Of a stretch of 64,000 bases of DNA, positions 19,683 through 27,761 are shown in pieces. The position numbers and the translations under genes were made by a program. Source of the DNA: Flavilitoribacter nigricans DSM 23189 = NBRC 102662 (GTDB lineage: Bacteria; Bacteroidota; Bacteroidia; Chitinophagales; Saprospiraceae); assembly GCF_002646595.1 (NCBI RefSeq), contig NZ_PDUD01000004.1, positions 124,001 through 188,000 of the forward strand. Reading direction: 5' to 3'. The notes beneath the pieces were generated by a model, which was given only the letters and a program-made list of their open reading frames with translations, was not told where the DNA came from and ran no database searches. Every line of letters starts with the position of its first letter. The stretch's first letter is position 1.

Positions 19683-22097
19683 TTAGTACGATCGCTCTTC
19701 CTTAAAATGGCCCAGCTGGTAGCCGAATTGATCGGCCAGATCCAGGGTCAGCCAGACATCCTCCGGCCGTACGGATCCGATGGAACCGGAAAAGTGCTGG
19801 CAAGCGTCCAGGCCCATCACCACGGTCTCTCCCATGCAGGCAAAGATGTGGCCGCTGGGTAGGGGAATACCTCCAACGATGAAATCATTCGGCTCTGGCA
19901 GGCGAACCACTCCACCCATGATCTGTAAAAGATCCGGATAGATTAGCCGGACGGATGGATCCACATCCTGCGGCACCGCCAGGTCACAAATGATCTGGCT
20001 GCGGCTGGAAAGATGTTCCGGATGGATGACCGGGCGGGCCGAATTGGAAGAAGTCACCACAATAGCCGAATCTTTGATAGCTTCCATCTGATCGGTGATC
20101 GTGATCTTCAGATCCGGATTGTATCTCAGTAACCTTTGCTCCAGATCGGCAATGGCCGGATTGTTGAGTTTGCGCGGGATCAATACCATCTCTTTCGCTT
20201 CTCCGGCCAGCAGTTCGGCGTAGGTATTGGCGATGTTGCCACCGGCTCCGACGATCGCTACACTAGAATCTTCGATGGCCACCTGCTTGCGTCGGGCGGC
20301 TTCGTAGATCGCTTTCAGGCCGAAACCGACGGTCAGGGAATTACCGGTAGTAACCCGCATCCTGCGGGTTTTTACCCAACGGCCGTTCCGGGTCAGGATG
20401 GAAGTAAAGCCGCCCAGCCCCAGTACCTGACAGCCGGCCGCTTCGGCAATATCGGCGGCGTGCTGGATCTTCTCCACGATCCACTGAAAATCTTCGGAGC
20501 GGTAAGCGCGCTCGATCTCGCGGGAATCGATGAACAGTCCGATGAAATTCAGGTGGACACTGGCGCCGCCGGGAGCTTTGACGTTGATCTGATCAAAAAT
20601 GACGGGGTCCAGAAATCTAGCCGTCCGGCTGATGAGCTTTTCCAGTTCCGGAACGGACCAGTCGACAAAGGACTGATCCCACAGGACCAGATCTTCCGCC
20701 TTGATGAAGTGACCGACAAAGGCTACTTTCTGATCGCCCGCCGGGGGCTGATGTTCAAAAATGTCGACTTGCCGATAATCCGTAATCCGCTCCACCAGGC
20801 GATCGACCAGATAGCTCAGCAGACTGCCGGCATCCGCCTTGTCAATGATCTCACAGACCGCTCTCAGCCCGTTCAGGAACCTATAAATGTTCCCCGCTGA
20901 GATATAGGCGGACGGTTGGATCCGCAGGGTATTGGGGTTACTCAGGGTCGGCATCACGCGGAGCCCGTGTTCGTGCAGCAGATGCCCGGCGATGACGTAT
21001 CCGTAATAGCCGGATCCGAAAAGGATGCGCAGCAGGTTGGACGCGGACTGTTCCTGGGACCCAAACTCAATACCGAGCATCAGACCCTCTCCCCGGATCT
21101 CGCGGATGACGGAAGGGTAGTCGGCCTGTACCTTCAGGAGTTCCGTTTTCAGCAACGCTCCTTTATCCCGGCATCTGCCCGGCAAGTCTTCCTCGGCAAT
21201 GATCCTGAGCACTTCCGTAGCGATGGTCGTACTGAGGCCGTCGTCGGCAAAAGTAGAGGTGTTCAAAATGGAAAATTCCTCCACGAACCGCTCCTCACTT
21301 ACCAGCAGGGCACCGATCTTGGCCACGCCTCCGCCCAGGGCTTTGGACAGGCAGATGTAATCTTTGCGCAAACCGATCTGATCGGCGGCCAGCAAACTGC
21401 CGGTGCGCCCCAGCCCCGTCTGGATCTCGTCGACGATAATGGGGATATTGTGCTGGGCGGTGACCTGATTCAGCCATTCGACGAAAGCCGGGGGTAAGGG
21501 AATAATGCCGGCCTCTCCGCGGATCGGTTCGACGATAGCGAAAGATACCTCATCGATGGTATCCATTGCCCGTTCCCAGGTTTGCGGATCGTAGGGATCC
21601 AGAAAATCTATTTGCAGATCACTACGCCGGAAGGGTTCGTTGTGTACTTCCGAAAAGGAAAGGGTGGCCAGGGATTTACCGTGGTAGGCGTTCACAACGG
21701 CCAGGCAGCGGGGTTTACCGTTTTCCAGGATGGCGTGTTTGACGGCGGTTTCTACGGTCTCCGCACCGGTATTGGTCAGGATGACCCGATAATCGCCGAT
21801 CAGGTCCCGTAATTGCCGGTTGAGGGCCTCCGCCTCCGGCCCGATGGAACCCTGAATAAAAATGGGCAATTGTTGCTGAAAAAAATCGGAAATGGTGGCG
21901 GACAAACGGGGGTGGGAATGCCCCAGGAAGTTCGCTCCATAACCGCCGACCAGGTCCAGGACCTGTGTCTCGCCCCCGGCAGTTTTCCGGTACAGCAGAT
22001 CGCCTTCTCCGCGGATGTAGCCGACATCCAGTCCTAAGGCGTGTAGTTTCTTTTGAAGTTTACTTCGGTATCCTTGTGGGGTGTTTTCCTTTGACAT
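19683..22097 (-). CDS. Class III aminotransferase fused to acyl-ACP-reductase-like domain
   Basis: 804 residues in two halves. Residues 1-420: class III PLP aminotransferase with NTGAETVETAVK (109-120), IVDEIQTGLGRTG (221-233; Asp223 for the PLP ring nitrogen) and the PLP lysine K252 in LSKALGGGVAK. Residues about 455-804 align with cyanobacterial long-chain acyl-ACP reductase (AAR): VGHFIKAED near 461, LGGFTSILTRNG (561-572), VTTGNSLTV (582-590), Rossmann VAIVGAGGNIANT (613-625), GGVVRLPEPND, and IFACMGE with Cys754 at the place of the AAR acyl-thioester cysteine. Expected chemistry is acyl thioester to aldehyde, then transamination to an amine. TamH of tambjamine biosynthesis is a comparable reductase/aminotransferase fusion as far as I recall. 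No ACP, ligase or other pathway genes are adjacent. No signal peptide; cytoplasmic. Confidence 0.85.
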   Translation of the reverse strand: MSKENTPQGYRSKLQKKLHALGLDVGYIRGEGDLLYRKTAGGETQVLDLVGGYGANFLGHSHPRLSATISDFFQQQLPIFIQGSIGPEAEALNRQLRDLIGDYRVILTNTGAETVETAVKHAILENGKPRCLAVVNAYHGKSLATLSFSEVHNEPFRRSDLQIDFLDPYDPQTWERAMDTIDEVSFAIVEPIRGEAGIIPLPPAFVEWLNQVTAQHNIPIIVDEIQTGLGRTGSLLAADQIGLRKDYICLSKALGGGVAKIGALLVSEERFVEEFSILNTSTFADDGLSTTIATEVLRIIAEEDLPGRCRDKGALLKTELLKVQADYPSVIREIRGEGLMLGIEFGSQEQSASNLLRILFGSGYYGYVIAGHLLHEHGLRVMPTLSNPNTLRIQPSAYISAGNIYRFLNGLRAVCEIIDKADAGSLLSYLVDRLVERITDYRQVDIFEHQPPAGDQKVAFVGHFIKAEDLVLWDQSFVDWSVPELEKLISRTARFLDPVIFDQINVKAPGGASVHLNFIGLFIDSREIERAYRSEDFQWIVEKIQHAADIAEAAGCQVLGLGGFTSILTRNGRWVKTRRMRVTTGNSLTVGFGLKAIYEAARRKQVAIEDSSVAIVGAGGNIANTYAELLAGEAKEMVLIPRKLNNPAIADLEQRLLRYNPDLKITITDQMEAIKDSAIVVTSSNSARPVIHPEHLSSRSQIICDLAVPQDVDPSVRLIYPDLLQIMGGVVRLPEPNDFIVGGIPLPSGHIFACMGETVVMGLDACQHFSGSIGSVRPEDVWLTLDLADQFGYQLGHFKEERSY

Positions 22098-22541
22098 GAA
22101 ACTTGTTTTACTGGTGTTTATGAATGAAGTTGTTTAAGGTTTTCTGCTTTCATCGAGCGCAATGGCTTGTGGTTACTGACGAAGCTCATTTTGAGTTTCG
22201 TACCTGGAAGGTACGGAGCGAAAAATAGCTGAAGTCAGGAGCCGCAATGCTTTGTGCGTAGGTAAGTGAGGAAACTTTAAACAACTTCAATACTGGGTGT
22301 ACTACAAGTTTACAGGTCTGGGGCTTTGACCGAAAAGGAAAATGATTGGAAGTGCCGTCCCGGCGAGCGAGCGACAGCCACGGATGATCCCGGTCCGGGA
22401 ACAAGCGCCGAATGCCGCAAACGGCGTTTCAACAGTCTAAAATGGCCGGTCACTCAAATTTTAGGGGCAACTACGAAGTCTAGAGGGAGGTGACACGGAG
22501 ATAAGGAGATGGGGAGAGAAGGGAGCGACTTGGAAGCTTGC
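22098..22541. other. ~440-bp spacer, no gene
   Basis: It should contain the promoter of the aminotransferase fusion, but no clear -7/-33 pair was found. A perfect inverted repeat CGTACC-TGGAA-GGTACG lies at 22199-22215. Nothing else is recognisable. Confidence 0.45.
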
Positions 22542-22706
22542 TTTGGTAAGCATCATCTGTTTGGTGTACATTACCCCATCTCCGCTTAGGAGCGAATGCA
22601 AAAGGTAGGGGGCCGGCAGTAATGGGATCGATTCGATCAGTTTCCCCGCTACCGTATAAATATCCAATCGGGCGTTTTGGAGGTTTTCCGACAGGAAATA
22701 GTCAAT
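22542..22706 (-). pseudogene. Decayed T9SS sorting-domain fragment
   Basis: In one frame it reads IDYFLSENLQNARLDIYTVAG, then KLIESIPL, then SLLSGDGV, ending MMLTK. This matches the C-terminus of the fibre gene at 23588-24766 (VDYFLPENVQNARLDIYTVAG onward) nearly base for base, with one in-frame gap of about 14 codons after SIPL and no protein in front of it. It begins inside the last codons of the DUF6503 gene. It is a leftover of a duplicated or replaced fibre gene. Confidence 0.8.
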
Positions 22707-23490
22707 TATTTTCAAAGACATCAGCAATGAAAAACTGGAGACTACCCGCAAAGAAGGTTAATTTGCTTGCCGGAACTTTGATCCCTTCAACCTTAATTTC
22801 TCCGTCAAATAATATGATTAACCCTTCTTTAGGTTCACCATAGCCGTTGTCTAAATGAACAGCGTGAATTTTATAGCCTTCCTCGGGTAATACATAAAGC
22901 GTAATTGGGATTCCATAGTAGCCTTGTTCAAAATGATTGGGATATTCCTGGAAGGTAATAGCACTACATTGTCGCCCAAATAAATATTTCTTGGCAACTC
23001 CATCTAATGGGATTGCTCCGGCACTTTTTAATGCTAAGGGTATGCTAAAATGAAAGGTGTGATGTTCTTTATAGGTTTGGGCATAATATTCAGATAAACT
23101 GTATGGATATTTTTGATATTTCTCCGGGATTTCATCTGCCGTATATGCTTTTCCATTTATAGAAAAGAAAGATGACCCGTTTTCAACACCTTTTATATAA
23201 ACTCCATCTTCACGCGTCCTGATACAGGTGTAAGTATCAGTATTGTTATTGATCGCTATTTCCTGGAGCGTTAGCACTCCATTCATTAAGGAGGTCATTT
23301 GCATTTGACCCGAAAATCCATTCCAAATCCCATCGGGATCATAATATTGGACGATTTTTTCAAAAATTTGTTGGGCATTCAACTCTTCACCTGATTGAGT
23401 AAATGACCATTGTGGTAATGTCAGAAAGGCAAGGATAAATGATAGTACAACCTTCTGTTTGTTAAACGAACATCTTCTTAAATACATCAT
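22702..23490 (-). CDS. DUF6503-like exported protein, low GC
   Basis: 262 residues. A hydrophobic leader (about 13-31, VVLSFILAFLTLPQWSFTQ) is followed by QQIFEKIVQYYDPDGIWNGF and a beta-rich body with YCGIP/YLFGRQCSAITF-like segments, resembling the DUF6503 family of Bacteroidota envelope proteins. Function unknown. Base composition is clearly AT-richer than both neighbours. Its last codons (FENN, stop) run directly into the decayed T9SS fragment in another frame. Together these suggest acquisition by recombination at a fibre-gene tail. Two adjacent ATGs at the start are equally possible. Confidence 0.65.
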   Translation of the reverse strand: MMYLRRCSFNKQKVVLSFILAFLTLPQWSFTQSGEELNAQQIFEKIVQYYDPDGIWNGFSGQMQMTSLMNGVLTLQEIAINNNTDTYTCIRTREDGVYIKGVENGSSFFSINGKAYTADEIPEKYQKYPYSLSEYYAQTYKEHHTFHFSIPLALKSAGAIPLDGVAKKYLFGRQCSAITFQEYPNHFEQGYYGIPITLYVLPEEGYKIHAVHLDNGYGEPKEGLIILFDGEIKVEGIKVPASKLTFFAGSLQFFIADVFENN

Positions 23491-23587
23491 TCTGATTTTT
23501 TTAAATTATCTGTACATAGCCTGGCAATGCTTAGGTCTTCCAGGCTCTTTTAGGGTGGAACCAACTGAGCATAGTAGCACCCTTTAC

Positions 23588-24766
23588 TCAATGGGTCAAT
23601 ATCATCCGTTTGGTATCCAGGACCACATCTCCGCTTACCAGCGAATACAGATAGGTGCCCGCCGGCAAACGCCCGGCGCGGAAAGTGATCACACCGTTGC
23701 CGGACTGCGATAATGGAATCGATTCGATCAGTTTTCCCGCTACCGTATAAATATCCAATCGGGCATTTTGGACATTTTCCGGCAGGAAATAGTCTACTTG
23801 CGTATCCTCGTGAAAAGGATTAGGAAAATTTTGAGAGAGGCGCGCTTGTGGTTTGGGTTCTCTTACTGGGTTTTGTACTGGAGTTTGGTTTTGCCCGGTC
23901 AGCAATTGCTCCACCAGGGCGCGTAGTTCAGTGACTTCGGATGTTAGCTCGCTGATTTGCTGCTGTTGGCGCTGAATTTCCTTTTGCTGTTCTTTTGCGG
24001 CTTCGATCAATAGCGGGATCAAGCCGGTGTAGTTCACCGCTTTGTAGCCGTCCGGTCGCTCCTGCACCAGTTGCGGCAATACTTCCTCTACTTCCTGGGC
24101 AATCAGGCCGATCGTCGGTTCCGAAGCGGATTTTTGCCCTTTCGTGTATTCGGACTTATAGCGGAAAGAAACGCCCCGCAGCTGTTGTATAGTGGACATC
24201 GAATTGTGGATCGGTTGAATATCGGACTTCAACCTCCGGTCGGAGTGGATCAGCGAGCCGTTTTGGAAGATTCTTCCATCCGTCAGCATGATAAATTCTC
24301 CGAAGAGACCATCGGGCATATCGATATAATAATAGGGCTCGCCGACATCATAGAAATATCCAATATTGGCCCCGGAAAAACCGCCTCTGTATTCGTAAGC
24401 AAGGAAAGCATTGTCTCCATTGGAACGAAGGGTAAGGAGTTTATTTTCGTCCTGAATTATGGATTCACCGCGCACGTGTAATAGAGCTTCCGGACTCAAA
24501 TTTCCGATACCAACACGAAGTCCTGTCGAGGGAGTATAACGCATACTAATAGCCCTATCGCTACTTATAGCCCCCCTATCCGTATTTACGAGAAGAAAAA
24601 AGTCTTGGAAGTTAGTACCCAAGCGGTCAATGTCAAAATAAGAATTAACGGTATTGTTTTGTATCTCCAATCCACCGCTAAGTTGGGCAAAACCATCTAC
24701 TTTCAGCTGAGCGCTTAGGGAAAGCGAGCCCAGCAATAAATAAAAAAAGGGGTAAACACTTTTCAT
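23588..24766 (-). CDS. T9SS-exported protein with S74 chaperone domain (shorter paralogue)
   Basis: 392 residues. Signal peptide (1-20), a short beta head (21-170) without the N-x-F-x-G repeats of its paralogues, then a Peptidase_S74 domain beginning HSDRRLKSDI (Ser175, Lys180) with GLIAQEVEEVLPQLV, a Q/E coiled coil (about 255-295), and a T9SS type A domain (LSQNFPNPFHEDTQVDYFLP, ending MILTH). A two-copy direct repeat with 21-bp period lies 55-92 bases upstream of the start and may be an operator. The tail was the source, or a sister, of the decayed copy at 22542-22706. Confidence 0.87.
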   Translation of the reverse strand: MKSVYPFFYLLLGSLSLSAQLKVDGFAQLSGGLEIQNNTVNSYFDIDRLGTNFQDFFLLVNTDRGAISSDRAISMRYTPSTGLRVGIGNLSPEALLHVRGESIIQDENKLLTLRSNGDNAFLAYEYRGGFSGANIGYFYDVGEPYYYIDMPDGLFGEFIMLTDGRIFQNGSLIHSDRRLKSDIQPIHNSMSTIQQLRGVSFRYKSEYTKGQKSASEPTIGLIAQEVEEVLPQLVQERPDGYKAVNYTGLIPLLIEAAKEQQKEIQRQQQQISELTSEVTELRALVEQLLTGQNQTPVQNPVREPKPQARLSQNFPNPFHEDTQVDYFLPENVQNARLDIYTVAGKLIESIPLSQSGNGVITFRAGRLPAGTYLYSLVSGDVVLDTKRMILTH

Positions 24767-24809
24767 GGTATGGCATACATTTTTGCTGCTTTAAAATTAG
24801 ACCATACCG

Positions 24810-24858
24810 CTTGCAAGCACTTTCGCTATTTATGCAAAGGCTTTCGTTATTATTGCAC
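24810..24858. promoter_or_regulatory. Palindrome plus 21-bp-phased direct repeats
   Basis: A perfect 10-bp palindrome GCTTGCAAGC (24810-24819) is followed by two copies of a 17-mer, CTTTCGCTATTTATGCA (24821-24837) and CTTTCGTTATTATTGCA (24842-24858), identical at 14 positions and exactly 21 bases (two helical turns) apart. This is the layout of a regulator binding site upstream of the minus-strand fibre gene. The regulator is not known. Confidence 0.4.
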
Positions 24859-24944
24859 GAGGCCATCAATAGCCTTCCGTTCACCAAGGATATATTGGAT
24901 TGCTGCCACCTGGCCGTAGGGAGGAAGTAATATTGCTTTTATAA

Positions 24945-25013
24945 GCGACTTCGGGGAAGTCGCAGCTTGGTTGCCCGTAAGTAATGCCCCGGTTCGACTT
25001 CGGAGAAGTCGTA
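24945..25013 (+). repeat. REP-like doublet, left copy
   Basis: Hairpins GCGACTTC-GGG-GAAGTCGC (24945-24963) and CGACTTC-GGA-GAAGTCG (24995-25011) separated by a spacer containing GCTTGGTTGCCC. By hand alignment 56 of 69 bases match the right direct copy at 25700-25768, without gaps. Confidence 0.8.
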
Positions 25014-25075
25014 CTCAAAACCCATGTCTTGACATCTCTAGCCAATCACCATATCTTTATCAAAAAAAACGCGCT

Positions 25076-25537
25076 ATGGCTGATGTCTTTTCCCAATTGT
25101 ACGTCCATATTGTCTTTACTCCCAAACACCGGCAGGCGCTCATCCAGCCGGCATGGGAAAATCGATTACACCAGTATATTACGGGTATCGTTCGGGAACG
25201 CGGACACAAGATGCTGGCCATCGGAGGCATGCCTGATCACATCCACCTGTTTGTAGGGCTTAAACCGAGTGAGTCGGTTTCCAGCCTGGTTCGGGAGATC
25301 AAGAAGGCCAGCAACGCCTTCATTAAGGATAATCGTTTGTCAAAATTTCCTTTTTCCTGGCAAAATGGATATGGTGTGTTTTCCCACAGGCATTCCAATA
25401 AGAAAAGGGTCATTGACTATGTACCTCGTCAAAAGGAACACCATCAAAAGAGCTCTTTCCGGCAAGAGTACGAGGCCCTGATTGACGAATTTGGGATTGA
25501 AAGGGGCAAGAAAATGGTTTTTGAATGGTTGGATTGA
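25076..25537 (+). CDS. IS200-like Y1 transposase (RAYT type)
   Basis: 153 residues from the ATG at 25076. The frame is open 35 codons further up but that part overlaps the left REP doublet and lacks transposase features. The fold fits Y1_Tnp: opening YVHIVFTPKHR, HUH metal motif in MPDHIHLFV, then SSLVREIKKASNAFIK, WQNGYGVFS, and the catalytic-tyrosine helix VIDYVPRQKEHHQKSSFRQE. All key residues are present, so it should be active. Proteins of this subgroup act on single-stranded hairpin DNA. No TnpB is present, and the flanking DNA is REP-like doublets rather than IS200 ends, which argues for a domesticated RAYT. Confidence 0.88.
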   Translation: MADVFSQLYVHIVFTPKHRQALIQPAWENRLHQYITGIVRERGHKMLAIGGMPDHIHLFVGLKPSESVSSLVREIKKASNAFIKDNRLSKFPFSWQNGYGVFSHRHSNKKRVIDYVPRQKEHHQKSSFRQEYEALIDEFGIERGKKMVFEWLD

Positions 25538-25569
25538 ATGTGGCTGTTTTATCGTAATGAACAAGGATG

Positions 25570-25637
25570 TACGACTTCTACCAAAGTCGGATTGATCCAT
25601 TCTCTATGGCAACCGAGCTTCGACCTCTCCGAAGTCT
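25570..25637 (-). repeat. REP-like doublet, inverted copy
   Basis: CGACTT (25572-25577) pairs with AAGTCG (25584-25589); CGACCTC-TCC-GAAGTC lies at 25621-25636. Read on the minus strand, the order GACTTCGGAGAGGTCG, then CTCGGTTGCCAT, then CGACTTTGGTAGAAGTCGTAC follows the left doublet, but it is more degenerate. Confidence 0.65.
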
Positions 25638-25699
25638 TCTATATGAGTGGCAGTCAGTACTACCGAAGCCTGCTGTTGCGAAGTTTTGTCCCGATTACC

Positions 25700-25768
25700 G
25701 CGACTTCGGAGAAGTTGCAGCATGGTTGCCTATAAATGATCTCCTGGGTCGACTTTGGAGAAGTCGCA
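25700..25768 (+). repeat. REP-like doublet, right direct copy
   Basis: GCGACTTC-GGA-GAAGTTGC (25700-25718, one G-T pair) and CGACTTT-GGA-GAAGTCG (25750-25766) with the spacer GCATGGTTGCC. Same length, spacing and orientation as the left copy at 24945-25013. Confidence 0.78.
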
Positions 25769-25887
25769 CACCAAGCGGTCGATTTTACAAAATCTTTCTC
25801 CCGTGCGTGTAGCAGATCAATGCAGCGAGTATGATCTTCGAAGCAGTCTGTACTTGCCGTAGTGCAACATTACTGTATCTTAGGCCA

Positions 25888-27357
25888 TCATTTCGTCAAC
25901 ACCATCCGTTTGGTATCCAGCACTTCATTGTCGACGACGAGGGAATACAGGTAAGTCCCCGCCGGGAACCGAGCGGCCTTGATCTGTAACTGTCCTTCCC
26001 CCGTTTGGGGCAGTGCAATTGTTTCGAGCACTTTGCCGTCGATGGTGCGGATCTCCAGCTGCGCCTGGTGTGCAGTCTCCGGCAGGTAATAATCAATCAG
26101 CGTACGTTCGTGGAAGGGGTTGGGGAAGTTTTGTGAGAGGCGCGCCTTTTGCTCAAGTGTTATCTCCCGGACTTGATCCGGAGTTTGGTTTTGTCCAGCC
26201 TTTAGCGCTCTGACCAGCGTATGCAGCTCAGTGATCTCGGACTGTAGTTCAGAAATGATCTTTTGTTGCCCGTCTACCTGATCGGCTAACTCCTGCGCTG
26301 CATTAACGAGCATATAGATGACGGCCGTACCGTTGTAGCTGAGGAAATCGCCGCTCTTTCCGCTCTTTTGATCGGTATCCCGGTAGGGCGTGACCGTATA
26401 GGGGGCCACCTTTTGCATTTCCTGGGCGATGACACCGACATAACGATCTTTGGTCGGCATGTCGAAGTCTCCCCTGAATCGATACCAGACCGGGCGGATC
26501 TGGCGGATCTGTTCCAACCCGTCTTCGAAATCCTCTACATCGGTTTTCAGTCGCTTGTCGGAAGCATCGCTCCACAGGCCGCCGCCGGGTTTGCCGGCGG
26601 TACCGACCACCTCCAGTTTGAAGTCCGGGGAGGTATCATTACCGATGCCTACATTACCGCTAAATTGCTGCATCATCACGCCAGCTCCGTTATTACCCGT
26701 CAGAAATAACTGTCCGCCGGTAGCGGTGACGTCCACGGCGCCGCCATCCGTACGTAATTCCAGCAATTTTCCCGAGTTGGTAGCTGATACCAGGCGTATT
26801 CGATTACCCACTACTTCCAGTTTGGCGCCCGGACTGGAAGTGCCGATACCTACATTTGCATTGTTGCCCAGAACCAGACTATTGTCGAGGTCGACCTGGG
26901 CATTGGCCCCAATGGCTGTGGCGTTAATCAGGCCTGAATAACCTACATTGGCTGCCGTTCCTATCAGGGTGATCTCACTGCCTACGCTATTAATCGAGCC
27001 GGTTAAATTGCCCACAAAGGTATTGGAATTGCCCTGCTGATTGCTGTAACCACTTTGATAGCCGAGGAATGTATTGTTGGTACCACTCTGGTTATTGTAA
27101 CCTGATAAATTACCGATAAAAGTATTTTGGTTACCGGTTTGATTTAATCTCCCCGCGGATAGACCCAGAAATACATTACCGGCATTAGATCCGGGATCCA
27201 TTAATCCCGCATTGGATCCGATGAATAGATCGTTACCGATGGCGATGTCAAGTCGCCCGGAAATCTTCGCGTCGCCCTCTACATTCAGGCGGAGTTGCGC
27301 GAGCAGAGAAAAGCAAGAGCAAAAAGAGCAGATAAAAAGTAAAGTGACAAACCTCAT
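25888..27357 (-). CDS. T9SS-exported fibre-like protein with S74 chaperone domain (paralogue)
   Basis: 489 residues, the same architecture as 17843-19321: signal peptide (1-21), head repeats of N-T-F-x-G-x-x-x-G type (about 45-155) rich in N and Q, NVGIGTSSPGAKLEVVG linkers, a Peptidase_S74 domain at WSDASDKRLKTDVEDF (Ser266, Lys271), a coiled coil (about 350-380), and a T9SS type A domain (LSQNFPNPFHERTLIDYYLP, ending MVLTK). The central 240-345 region is nearly identical to 17843-19321, whereas the heads differ, as expected if the heads carry the binding specificity. Confidence 0.88.
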   Translation of the reverse strand: MRFVTLLFICSFCSCFSLLAQLRLNVEGDAKISGRLDIAIGNDLFIGSNAGLMDPGSNAGNVFLGLSAGRLNQTGNQNTFIGNLSGYNNQSGTNNTFLGYQSGYSNQQGNSNTFVGNLTGSINSVGSEITLIGTAANVGYSGLINATAIGANAQVDLDNSLVLGNNANVGIGTSSPGAKLEVVGNRIRLVSATNSGKLLELRTDGGAVDVTATGGQLFLTGNNGAGVMMQQFSGNVGIGNDTSPDFKLEVVGTAGKPGGGLWSDASDKRLKTDVEDFEDGLEQIRQIRPVWYRFRGDFDMPTKDRYVGVIAQEMQKVAPYTVTPYRDTDQKSGKSGDFLSYNGTAVIYMLVNAAQELADQVDGQQKIISELQSEITELHTLVRALKAGQNQTPDQVREITLEQKARLSQNFPNPFHERTLIDYYLPETAHQAQLEIRTIDGKVLETIALPQTGEGQLQIKAARFPAGTYLYSLVVDNEVLDTKRMVLTK

Positions 27358-27761
27358 GATGTTTATGGAGTTTTAGGATAAAAAAAATCAGGCAATAAAC
27401 TGGCCTTGTATCCGGTCGTGTCCAAGCTGAGATATCTGAAATTGCCGGTCAACTATTCGAATGCGGAACAGGCCAGGTATTTTTTTATGTTTTCAAGTTA
27501 GGAGATTGCCGGTGTGAATACCACGCCCTCTGAGCCGTCTTTCAATCCGGCCGAGCGAAGCACAGATTTAAATTATTCCTTATGGATGGTTTTTTCGATC
27601 TGTTTATTACTGATCCAAGCCGAGGCCATATGAGATCCAATGCTTTTACTGGAGATTGCCGGGGTTGTTGGGCTAATGGACGGTGAATCAGTTCATCAAC
27701 GTCAGGCAAAAGGAGTGTGTTTTTTTGATTACTTTGTAAGCTTACCTGCAACTTATTAAAA
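27358..27761. other. 404-bp divergent spacer, no gene
   Basis: Between the fibre gene (minus) and the sulfatase (plus). TTACTTTG just upstream of the sulfatase is near the -7 pattern but not exact. Nothing else is recognisable. Confidence 0.4.

Larger units (their letters stand above)
24767..25075. other. 309-bp spacer: possible operator and REP-like doublet
   Basis: Holds the promoter region of the fibre gene at 23588-24766 (palindrome 24810-24819, direct repeats 24821-24858) and the left REP-like doublet of the transposase (24945-25013). No gene. Confidence 0.6.
24945..25768. mobile_element. REP-RAYT-like element: Y1 transposase with three REP doublets
   Basis: One Y1 transposase gene with a palindrome doublet on the left (24945-25013) and two on the right, one inverted (25570-25637) and one direct (25700-25768). 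Each doublet is two hairpins of the GACTTC-N3-GAAGTC type about 32 bases apart. This is the organisation described for REP sequences and their RAYT transposases in proteobacteria. Confidence 0.7.
25538..25887. other. 350-bp spacer with two REP-like doublets
   Basis: After the transposase stop come an inverted doublet (25570-25637) and a direct doublet (25700-25768), then about 120 bases without recognisable content before the end of the convergent fibre gene. Confidence 0.6.

Noticed and set aside
19406-19705. 99-codon frame in the spacer near 19.5 kb
   Set aside because: Crosses two palindromes and the end of the fusion gene; no family or ribosome-binding context.
20136-21497. Two long plus-strand frames (254 and 193 codons)
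   Set aside because: Both lie antisense within the aminotransferase/reductase fusion and lack any recognisable domain.
24971-25075. 35-codon N-terminal extension of the transposase
   Set aside because: Translates the REP doublet; the Y1 domain starts at the ATG 25076.
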